Source: Halobacillus alkaliphilus (lineage in GTDB: Bacteria; Bacillota; Bacilli; Bacillales; Halobacillaceae). Taken from it: 64,000 nt of DNA. Position numbers and translations under genes: made by a program. Location: positions 124,001 through 188,000 of the forward strand of contig NZ_FOOG01000002.1 in NCBI RefSeq assembly GCF_900113125.1, given 5' to 3'. The notes under the pieces are model-generated. The model worked only from the letters and a program-made list of their open reading frames with translations. It was not told the origin of the DNA and did not search any database. Below are positions 16,805-23,607 of this stretch, piece after piece (the first letter of the stretch is position 1; every line of letters begins with the position of its first letter).

Positions 16805-17419
16805 ATGAGTACACCACAAAAGATCGTTGATCGTCTGGTTCACTTTACCGTTGAGGCTTATAACGACCGCTATGACTCCCCAAAGATTCAGAAACTGCGT
16901 CACGATTACGAATGTGCACTCGGCCAAGCGATTCAGATGTATAAAGAAGCAAGTGAAAATATCCGTCCAGAAGTTGTCCGTTACAATGAACTGATCTTGA
17001 AAATTAAAATGATTTTCCAACAAAAGAATTCGGAGACGGTAGAGGAGATTCTTGATCTCGATAAGAAACTGCGGGCGAGAAACGAAGCCTGCCCGGATGC
17101 GCCGGTCCAGAATCACCCCTCTGAAATCGTCGATCGTTTACTATACTTAACCGCTGAAGCTTACAATGATGAAGCTTCTTCTACGGCGCTTGAGAAACTG
17201 CGCCACGATTATGAATGCGCGATAGAAGATGCCGTAAATGTTTATAAGAAGTCTTACTATAAAATGCGCCAGGACTCGATTCGATATAATGAATTCCGGG
17301 AAAAAGTGAAGAAATTCTTCGGTCAGACGGAATGCGAAGATGTCGAGCGGATTCTCACGTGGGATGAGGACCTTTCTGAAGGCATGAGCATCCGCAGAAG
17401 CCACGGCTATATTAAGTAA
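16805..17419 (+). CDS. protein made of two tandem copies of an unknown helical domain
   Basis: A 204-aa soluble protein. Residues 5-91 and 105-191 are two copies of one domain. KIVDRLVHFTVEAYND pairs with EIVDRLLYLTAEAYND, LRHDYECA occurs exactly in both, VRYNELILKIKMIF pairs with IRYNEFREKVKKFF, and VEEILDLDKKL pairs with VERILTWDEDL. The DNA is also similar across the repeat. Each copy looks like four helices. No signal peptide or span is present. GGAAG lies about 10 nt before the ATG and GAGGAG directly before it. I know no family of this pattern. A clear terminator follows. Confidence 0.75.
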   Translation: MSTPQKIVDRLVHFTVEAYNDRYDSPKIQKLRHDYECALGQAIQMYKEASENIRPEVVRYNELILKIKMIFQQKNSETVEEILDLDKKLRARNEACPDAPVQNHPSEIVDRLLYLTAEAYNDEASSTALEKLRHDYECAIEDAVNVYKKSYYKMRQDSIRYNEFREKVKKFFGQTECEDVERILTWDEDLSEGMSIRRSHGYIK

Positions 17420-17447
17420 AAACACTCCAGCGCATGGAGTGTTTTTC
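17418..17447 (+). terminator. rho-independent terminator
   Basis: AACACTCCA / TGGAGTGTT stem, 5-nt loop, T5 run, immediately after the stop. Confidence 0.88.
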
Positions 17448-17511
17448 TTTGTTTAAGGCTCTATTAAAGCTTTAAGAACTCCCTGGTTGGCAAAAAAACA
17501 AGGGGGGGGCT

Positions 17512-18117
17512 TTACCTTAATTCCTGATAAAGATCTTCCACGTTAATATAATTAATACTACTGACTTTTTCTTCTTCATTCGTTTGGGCATGACCCCGAA
17601 CTTCCACCGTTTCACTTTCACCACTTTGGTTATTTGTATAGGAAACTTCCATTGCGAATTTGTAATAGCCTTCCTTCTCTTCTATCGTTATACCTTCTGT
17701 TTTTAACTTATAGTCTGGATGCGCTGCTTCAAGGAAATACGATGCATCTGGAGTGTTTATGAAAGAAGCTTCATAGAAACCTTCACTTACATAAGGTTTA
17801 TAATGCTCTTTAAAGTATTCGGGAAAATGACTAAGGTGTTTTTTTAATTCTTCGCTTTTAAAGCCGTTATCACTCATACCTTCATACGCTTTTGTTAACT
17901 TTTCATTCGGTCCATTAAACACCGTTTCCAGAGCAGCTCGTATGTTTTGCTTGCTTTCACTTTCATCGGTGTTTTCCTGGGCTTCTTCGGTTGAGGCCTC
18001 GGAAGCACTTGATCCGGAACCAGAGCTGGAGTTAGAGTTGAAACAGCCTGTAACTAAAAACAGGAAAGAAAACAATAGAACAAGTTTAAAATACTTCTTA
18101 TTACGTTTCATATTCAA
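17512..18117 (-). CDS. secreted lipoprotein, unknown function
   Basis: A 201-aa lipoprotein: signal peptide KRNKKYFKLVLLFSFLFLVT followed by GC, lipobox VTGC, then a Ser/Gly/Glu-rich spacer to about residue 55 and a folded domain (LETVFNGPNEKLTKAYEGMS, YYKFAMEVSYTNNQSGE). TTG at 18117 has GGTGAGG 8 nt upstream, better placed than for the ATG two codons later. Two short repeats of E-rich spacer resemble the lipoprotein at 12650, but the folded domains differ. Function unknown. Confidence 0.78.
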   Translation of the reverse strand: MNMKRNKKYFKLVLLFSFLFLVTGCFNSNSSSGSGSSASEASTEEAQENTDESESKQNIRAALETVFNGPNEKLTKAYEGMSDNGFKSEELKKHLSHFPEYFKEHYKPYVSEGFYEASFINTPDASYFLEAAHPDYKLKTEGITIEEKEGYYKFAMEVSYTNNQSGESETVEVRGHAQTNEEEKVSSINYINVEDLYQELR

Positions 18118-18244
18118 GATAAAAACCTCACCATCATAATATTGTTCTTACTCTCTGTTTACGAGAACCCCCCTAAAAAGTTTCATATTATCCTATTTTT
18201 GTATAATATTATATTTCTACCAATGAAAAAGAGCCTAAAAGAAA

Positions 18245-18284
18245 AGGCCTTGCAGACATTAACTCCGCAAGACCTCTCCCTTTC
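18245..18284 (-). terminator. terminator of the TRAP transporter operon
   Basis: AGGCCTTGC / GCAAGACCT stem (one G-U type mismatch) with an A-rich plus-strand side that reads as U tract on the minus strand, just after the dctM stop. Confidence 0.75.
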
Positions 18285-18287
18285 CTA

Positions 18288-19568
18288 TTAATACATTTTC
18301 GTCAGCCACATCGATAAAGCGGGCACATACGTAATGATCAGTAATGCCAGAATCATGGCCGCTAGAAACGGAAGAACGCCGACGACAATTTTCTCGAACT
18401 TCACTTTACCGACCGTAGAGGCCACGAATAAGTTAACCCCAACCGGCGGCGTAACAAACCCAATCGCCAGGTTCGCGACTAAAATGACGCCAAAATGGAC
18501 AGGATCAACACCGAACTCCGTCACAATTGGCAGCAATACCGGAGTCAGAATAACAACGGCTGAGATCGTATCGATAAACATCCCGACAAACAGAAGCAGC
18601 AGGTTAATGACAATCAGGATGAAAATCGGATTGGTTGTCAGTCCCGTCAGGTAAGCGGATATTTGATCCGGAATCTGGACAAGCGTCATAAAATGCGCAA
18701 AGGAAACAGACAGGGCGATAATAATCATCGTCGTTGAATTGATGACGATCGTCTGCATAAACGAATCATAGATCGTCTTCCACGAGAGCTCTTTGTAGAT
18801 AAACCCTCCGATAATCAGCGCATACACCACAGATACAACGGCTGCTTCTGTCGGCGAGAACACCCCGCCATAAATCCCGCCTAAGATGATAACCGGAATA
18901 AACAGCGCCCACTTCGCATCGTTGAACGCGCGCAGCACTTCTTTTCCAGAGGCCTTGGACGTATCATCGGGGCGATAGTTATTTTTAGCGGAAATGATAA
19001 ACGCTGTGACCATTAATAACGCACCGATCAGAAGTCCTGGAAGAATGCCTGCAATAAACATGTCTCCAACCGAGACGTTCGCGGTTACGCCGTAAATAAC
19101 AAACGGAATACTCGGCGGGATAATAACCCCGATTGAACCCGCTGTCGCCGGTACACTGGCGGCAAATCCCGGCTTATAGTTTTTCGCAATCATCGCTGGA
19201 ATCATGAAGCCGCCAATCGCAGCAACGGTGGCTGGACCGGATCCGGAGATCGCCGCGAAAAACATACAGGCGACAATCGTCACCATCGACAGTCCGCCAG
19301 TCATCCAGCCGACCATTGAGGTCGCTAGAGTAAGAAGACGTTTCGAGACGCCGCCTTTCCCCATCAAGATGCCGGCAAGCATGAAGAAGGGGATGGCTAA
19401 TAGAGGGAATGAATCCAGTGAAGTAAATGCTTTTTGCACAACAATGTCAAGCGGGAGCGTCGTACCGAAGTAAATCGCGGTTAAAGCCGAGACCCCGAGA
19501 GAGATGGCAATCGGCACCCCAATCAATAGACAGACGAACAGCGTTCCAAATAAGAGGAGAATACTCAT
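18288..19568 (-). CDS. dctM: TRAP transporter large permease subunit
   Basis: A 426-aa DctM-type membrane subunit with about 12 hydrophobic segments and the family signatures FFMLAGILMGKGGVSKRL, AAISGSGPATVAAIGGFMIP and VGVNLFVAS. It carries the sodium-coupled elevator that moves the substrate delivered by the DctP protein. It overlaps dctQ by ATGA (4 bp), so translation is coupled. It is the last gene of the gntR-dctP-dctQ-dctM unit. Substrates of the family are C4-dicarboxylates, sugar acids or related carboxylates; the exact one cannot be read from this subunit. Confidence 0.93.
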   Translation of the reverse strand: MSILLLFGTLFVCLLIGVPIAISLGVSALTAIYFGTTLPLDIVVQKAFTSLDSFPLLAIPFFMLAGILMGKGGVSKRLLTLATSMVGWMTGGLSMVTIVACMFFAAISGSGPATVAAIGGFMIPAMIAKNYKPGFAASVPATAGSIGVIIPPSIPFVIYGVTANVSVGDMFIAGILPGLLIGALLMVTAFIISAKNNYRPDDTSKASGKEVLRAFNDAKWALFIPVIILGGIYGGVFSPTEAAVVSVVYALIIGGFIYKELSWKTIYDSFMQTIVINSTTMIIIALSVSFAHFMTLVQIPDQISAYLTGLTTNPIFILIVINLLLLFVGMFIDTISAVVILTPVLLPIVTEFGVDPVHFGVILVANLAIGFVTPPVGVNLFVASTVGKVKFEKIVVGVLPFLAAMILALLIITYVPALSMWLTKMY

Positions 19569-20059
19569 GTGGCGATCCCCTCGCTTTTCGGCTTATCATA
19601 ATTTCCTTTCCATATCTGGATCAGCTGAATCGCTAAGCGGATGGTCATACCAATCGACCCGATCGGTACGGCAGCCATCGGAATCCACATCGGAATCTGC
19701 ATCGCCGGTGATTGCTGACCGTAGCTTAACGTATCGAGGACGAGATTGGTTCCATATACCGCTAAAAATAGGACCAGCAGAAACCAAAGAATCACGCTCG
19801 CTGACTCCAGTATTTTTCTTACGACTCCGTGAAACAAGGTTATAAAAGCATCGACACGGATGTGCTCTCTCATTTTCACGGCGTAGCTTGCGCCGACCCA
19901 CACCTGGAAGATGTGCAGGTAACGGGCGATTTCCTCCGTCCAGCTGGGAGCGGACTGGAAAATATAGCGTCCCACCACCTGACTGAAAATAAGGACGACC
20001 ATCAGGGCCAGTGTGGCCACCAGTATTCCTTTTTCTATATTGGCAAAAATCTTCGACAT
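19565..20059 (-). CDS. dctQ: TRAP transporter small permease subunit
   Basis: A 164-aa protein with four membrane spans (VATLALMVVLIFSQVVGRYI; the YAVKMREHIRVDAF loop; VILWFLLVLFLAVYGTNLVL; IPMAAVPIGSIGMTIRLAI). The motif SWTEEIARYLHIFQVWVGAS is the DctQ signature. It scaffolds the large subunit. AGGGTGGGA lies 6 nt before the ATG. It is 58 bp downstream of dctP and 4 bp overlapping dctM. Confidence 0.92.
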   Translation of the reverse strand: MSKIFANIEKGILVATLALMVVLIFSQVVGRYIFQSAPSWTEEIARYLHIFQVWVGASYAVKMREHIRVDAFITLFHGVVRKILESASVILWFLLVLFLAVYGTNLVLDTLSYGQQSPAMQIPMWIPMAAVPIGSIGMTIRLAIQLIQIWKGNYDKPKSEGIAT

Positions 20060-20116
20060 GACTGTCCCACCCTGTTATGTAGTAAAGGAAGGCCGCGGCC
20101 TTCCTTTAAGTTATCG

Positions 20117-21139
20117 TTATTCAACAGCTTTCTGCACTTTTTCCATCAGGTCTTTACCGATATCATCTTCAAATTCGTCATAAACTGACTGAACTTCTTC
20201 TTTGAAGGATTTGATAAGTTCCTCGGAAGGCTCATTCACTTCCATACCTTCTGCTTTCAACTCTTCCAAGAACTCACTATCCTGCTTCTGGGCCAGTTCC
20301 CGCTGTTCTGTCCGGTATTCTTCAGACGCTTCCACAACTAACTCCTGCAGGTCTTTCGGAAGCCCCTCGTAAAAGTCATTATTCATCAATAGAGCGGTCG
20401 GCGCATACACATGGCCGGTTAGCGTCAAGTAGTCCTGCACTTCATAGAACTTATTCGTATAGAACAGGGAAACCGGTGCTTCCATTGCGTCATAGGTTCC
20501 CTGCTGCAGGGCTGTATAGAGCTCCCCGAACGCGAAAGGAGAAGCATTCATCCCGAGCGCGTTAAAGGTTGCCGTATGAACCGCACTTTCTAACGTACGC
20601 ATTTTCAGGCCTTGAATATCCTCAAGCGACTCAACTGGACCCTTGTTATTCGACAGATGACGGAAGCCATTTTCCGCAAAAACAAGTCCCTTGATGTTTT
20701 GTTCCGATAAATCATCCAGCAGTCCCTGACCGATTTCTCCGTCCAGTACTTTGTACGCCTGCTCGTAGTTTTCAAACAGGAACGGCAGGTCAAACACCAT
20801 GAAATCTTCATTAAATGAAGAAATCGACGCAACCGCTGGGATCGTCATTTGAATATTGCCCTGCTGCACCGCTTCAATCGCTTCCCGGTCAGAAGGATAC
20901 AGCTCCCCGTTCGGGTGAAGTTCGACCTTAAGCTGCCCGTCCGACTCTTCCTCAAGCTTCTCTTTAAACGATTCTGCTGCAATATGAGACGACTGATCCT
21001 CGGACACTAAGTGAGCGATACTGATCGTATATGTTTCCCCGCTCCCGTCCTCAGAGCCTCCTCCATCACCTGAACTTGGACGTCCACACGCAGATAATGT
21101 GATCAGAGCTGCAAATAATATAAGAAAAATTTTCTTCAT
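20117..21139 (-). CDS. dctP: TRAP transporter solute-binding lipoprotein
   Basis: A 340-aa DctP-family binding protein. The signal peptide ends at lipobox LSAC (residues 15-18), as expected for a Gram-positive version tethered to the membrane. FENYEQAYKVLDGE, then NGFRHLSNNKGPV and the LKMRTLESAVH segment hold the conserved Arg that pairs with a substrate carboxylate. GELYTALQQGTYDAMEAPVS is another family signature. A Gly/Ser/Glu linker follows the lipid anchor. It lies just after the GntR regulator gene (12 bp), making a regulator-transporter operon. Confidence 0.93.
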   Translation of the reverse strand: MKKIFLILFAALITLSACGRPSSGDGGGSEDGSGETYTISIAHLVSEDQSSHIAAESFKEKLEEESDGQLKVELHPNGELYPSDREAIEAVQQGNIQMTIPAVASISSFNEDFMVFDLPFLFENYEQAYKVLDGEIGQGLLDDLSEQNIKGLVFAENGFRHLSNNKGPVESLEDIQGLKMRTLESAVHTATFNALGMNASPFAFGELYTALQQGTYDAMEAPVSLFYTNKFYEVQDYLTLTGHVYAPTALLMNNDFYEGLPKDLQELVVEASEEYRTEQRELAQKQDSEFLEELKAEGMEVNEPSEELIKSFKEEVQSVYDEFEDDIGKDLMEKVQKAVE

Positions 21140-21150
21140 ATGTACTCCTC

Positions 21151-21804
21151 CTAAGACTGATATTGAGTGATGCGCGTACTGACTTTTTTCATATGTAGTT
21201 CGATCGTTGCTGAGGCTCGCTCGACATCTTTTGCCTCCACCGCTTCCAGAATGGCTTCGTGTTCCTGACAGGCAGCTTCTGCACTTTGAGACAGCGTGTT
21301 CGATAAGATAATAAAGGCGCGGTAATCCCCGGAATTCATTTGCAGGATCAAATCCTTTAACTTCTTATTTTCATTGTCATTTGTCAGCAGTAAGTGAAAA
21401 TCACGATCCAGCTCGACAAACGCTTCATAATCCTCTTCTGTAATCGCTTTCTTCTGATTCCGTACATTTTCCCGCAGTTGTTCAATGGCAGCTTGAGATC
21501 GAATAGGGGTAATCGTTCGGAGGTTGTGCGTTTCAAGCAGCGTGCGGACTTCCATCAGATGCAGGGCTCCCTCCATCGTAAAGGTAGCCACCCTGGCCGG
21601 CTTCCCTTTCTTGAGGACGACCAGTCCATCCGCAGCGAGGCGGCGCAGTGCCTCACGCAGCGGCGTTCGACTGACACCGATCTGCTTGGAAATCTTTTCT
21701 TCGGGTAATTCTTCGTTGGCACTGAATTCTCCAGAAACAATCGACTGACGCAGCAAATCATACGTCTGGTCAGATATGGACATCATCTTATTGACCCTTC
21801 TCAT
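21151..21804 (-). CDS. GntR-family (FCD) transcriptional regulator of the TRAP operon
   Basis: A 217-aa FadR-subfamily regulator. The N-terminal winged helix is in residues 12-75 (TYDLLRQSIVSGEFSANEEL, KQIGVSRTPLREALRRLAAD), and a C-terminal all-helical FCD ligand domain follows, with its Asp/His metal-carboxylate residues in VELDRDFHLLL and EHEAILEAVEAKD. Such regulators bind a small carboxylic acid and repress uptake genes. The first gene of the transporter operon; GGTGGAG lies 6 nt before the ATG. A palindromic candidate operator overlaps the presumed promoter just upstream. Confidence 0.9.
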   Translation of the reverse strand: MRRVNKMMSISDQTYDLLRQSIVSGEFSANEELPEEKISKQIGVSRTPLREALRRLAADGLVVLKKGKPARVATFTMEGALHLMEVRTLLETHNLRTITPIRSQAAIEQLRENVRNQKKAITEEDYEAFVELDRDFHLLLTNDNENKKLKDLILQMNSGDYRAFIILSNTLSQSAEAACQEHEAILEAVEAKDVERASATIELHMKKVSTRITQYQS

Positions 21805-21828
21805 GAATCACTCCACCTATGTTTTTCT

Positions 21829-21841
21829 GTATACAGTATAC
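21829..21841. promoter_or_regulatory. candidate GntR operator
   Basis: GTATAC-A-GTATAC inside CTGTATACAGTATACTGG, 25 bp upstream of the GntR start. Overlapping TGTATACA and CAGTATACTG palindromes are typical of FCD-family sites. Autoregulation of the operon is inferred. Confidence 0.6.
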
Positions 21842-22066
21842 TGGAAATTGTATAAGAGTTTCATAACTTTGTAAACTGAATTTTAAAAAAATTACAAAAA
21901 ATGAACAAATAAAAGCAGCTTTTCCAACGAAATTCCTGCCACTATAAGAAAGTGCTGGAATATTCATTTAGAACCTACAATTTGTCCAAATTTGATGTTA
22001 TAATTTTCTGACTATTTGGATAGGATAATTATACAAGAATCTATTAATAAAAAGGAGCTGCTTCCT

Positions 22067-22333
22067 ATGCAGATTGAAGCGAAATGTAAACGGAGTATCT
22101 TCAGCCAAAAGCCTATCCGCCTGAACGAAGCAAAAAATGAAGAAGCCTTGCAGAAACTATTGGACGCGCCTCACCACTGTTACTTTACAGAAGGTAAATA
22201 CTACACCTTCACCGTCCACCCTCAGGTGTGGGAAAGCACAAATAATTTCTCAGAGAATCAAATGTTCAATGTCGTCCGTGATTTTGACCGCGTCGCCGAT
22301 CACTTTGAATTACAAACACTGTCTAAATTGTAA
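22067..22333 (+). CDS. 88-aa soluble protein, unknown
   Basis: AAAGGAG lies 10 nt before the ATG at 22067; the longer frame from 22016 lacks a ribosome site. The protein reads QIEAKCKRSIFSQKPIRLNE, then LLDAPHHCYFTEGKYYTFTV and FNVVRDFDRVADHFELQTLS. It is mixed alpha/beta with no membrane segment and two Cys. It ends in a strong terminator and is divergent from the TRAP operon. Family not recognised. Confidence 0.6.
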   Translation: MQIEAKCKRSIFSQKPIRLNEAKNEEALQKLLDAPHHCYFTEGKYYTFTVHPQVWESTNNFSENQMFNVVRDFDRVADHFELQTLSKL

Positions 22334-22334
22334 T

Positions 22335-22362
22335 CGAGCGATGAATCATCGCTCGGTTTTTT
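22335..22362 (+). terminator. rho-independent terminator
   Basis: CGAGCGAT / ATCGCTCG stem, 5-nt loop, T6. Confidence 0.9.
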
Positions 22363-22408
22363 GTTTACTAGATTCAGATTGTCTGTAAAAAATCCCCGAG
22401 TGTATCAT

Positions 22409-22446
22409 AAAATATGACCCTGCTTTCACTCACAGGGTCATATTTT
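22409..22446 (-). terminator. terminator of the first RDD gene
   Basis: 14-bp perfect stem AAAATATGACCCTG / CAGGGTCATATTTT, downstream of the minus-strand RDD gene; it could act in both directions. Confidence 0.8.
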
Positions 22447-22471
22447 ATTTCCTTATTGGAGCCGATCATCC

Positions 22472-22900
22472 TCAGGCGTCCGGCAAAGCCGCCGCTTCCC
22501 CGGGTTCAGCGTTCGTTACATACGTACCGGCAATAAGATCGTGGATCGCCCGGTGATCCTTGCGAAAAGCAACAAAAAAAGCACTGACAATATAGAGAAC
22601 ACCGAACGTCAGTCCATAGATCAAACCTGATAGGACTACGCGCAACAGCATCGTCCCAATGCCTACATCTTTTCCATTTGTTTTCACAATACGGATCCCC
22701 ATGATTTTCTTTCCGACGACGTAGCCATACCAGAAGACAGGCACGATGAGCATATACAGCCCCTCGATCAGATTAGATATCACGCTGTTCAGTTCTGTCT
22801 GAAACAGTCCGGACACGATCAGACAAATAGGCAGAAATACAATCAGACCATCCAGCAGGACAGCGCCCAATCTTCTTAATAACCCGACCGATTGATCCAT
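22472..22900 (-). CDS. RDD-family membrane protein (copy 1)
   Basis: A 142-aa protein of the RDD family (named for conserved Arg and Asp residues). The first span opens LLRRLGAVLLDGLIVFLPIC with the R...D pair; a second span is LYMLIVPVFWYGYVVGKKIM; a third is IYGLTFGVLYIVSAFFVAF, followed by RKDHRAIHDLIAGTYV, the C-terminal RDD signature. Some RDD proteins of halophilic Bacillaceae act as Na+/H+ antiporters, but function cannot be read from sequence. It is a close paralogue of the next gene upstream, with separate terminators, so it arose by tandem duplication. Confidence 0.88.
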   Translation of the reverse strand: MDQSVGLLRRLGAVLLDGLIVFLPICLIVSGLFQTELNSVISNLIEGLYMLIVPVFWYGYVVGKKIMGIRIVKTNGKDVGIGTMLLRVVLSGLIYGLTFGVLYIVSAFFVAFRKDHRAIHDLIAGTYVTNAEPGEAAALPDA

Positions 22901-22927
22901 AACCTTCCCCTTTCTATCAATCCGAAT

Positions 22928-22961
22928 AAAAAAATAAAGCTGCCCAAGGAGCGGCAGCTTT
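22928..22961 (-). terminator. terminator of the second RDD gene
   Basis: AAAGCTGCC / GGCAGCTTT stem with an A-rich plus side (minus-strand U tract) between the two RDD genes. Confidence 0.85.
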
Positions 22962-22969
22962 GTATACGA

Positions 22970-23416
22970 TTAACCTTGCTTAAGATCATCTTTGTACTGT
23001 AACCCTACCGCTTCTCCTGGGTCGGCTTCCGTCACATACGTACCAGCTATAAAATCATGAATCGCACGGTTATCTTCGCGCAACCCGACCATAAAGGCAC
23101 TGACAATATAACCAATGCCTAGCGTAAGCGCATAAACCAAAGCAGATACCCACACACGCATAAGCATCGTGCCAATACCTACATTACTTCCATCCTTTTT
23201 CACAACGCGGATGCCTATGATCCTTTTTCCTACCACATAGCCATACCAGAGAACAGGCACAATAATCATATATAGCGATTGTAGAAAATTAGGTATGCCA
23301 CTATCCGTATCCGCGTTGAATAGAAAAACGGAAATAAGACCGATCGGTAAGAAGACAATCAGTCCATCCAATAATGAGGCTCCAAATCTTTTAGAAAACC
23401 CAACTGTTTGATCCAT
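22970..23416 (-). CDS. RDD-family membrane protein (copy 2)
   Basis: A 148-aa paralogue of the neighbouring gene. Shared blocks include LLDGLIVFLPI, WYGYVVGK, GIGTMLMRV and RAIHDFIAGTYVTEADPGEA. Differences cluster in the loop after the first span (LFNADTDSGIPNF against LFQTELNSVISNL). Three spans with the R and D of the family are in place, so both copies look functional. Each has its own terminator, which suggests separate expression. Confidence 0.88.
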   Translation of the reverse strand: MDQTVGFSKRFGASLLDGLIVFLPIGLISVFLFNADTDSGIPNFLQSLYMIIVPVLWYGYVVGKRIIGIRVVKKDGSNVGIGTMLMRVWVSALVYALTLGIGYIVSAFMVGLREDNRAIHDFIAGTYVTEADPGEAVGLQYKDDLKQG

Positions 23417-23530
23417 AGTTTTCCCCTCTCTATCTTTCTGCCTTACATTTTACTTCGGATAATATTCCTATGCAAAACATAGGAATAAACGACCTACTAT
23501 TTTAATTGAATAATTTTCTATTACACTTAA

Positions 23531-23576
23531 AAAACATCTTCCATGTATAAGAACTATTACCCACGGAAGATGTTTT
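23531..23576 (-). terminator. terminator of the large SLH protein gene
   Basis: 12-bp perfect stem AAAACATCTTCC / GGAAGATGTTTT with a plus-strand A run at its left foot, 30 bp after the stop. Confidence 0.88.
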
Positions 23577-23607
23577 AAATCTCATTTTACAACATTAATC
23601 TAAACGT

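Noticed and set aside
17505-17512. G8 tract near the lipoprotein stop as a phase-variation tract
   Set aside because: It lies outside the coding frame, after the stop codon, so slippage would not switch the gene.
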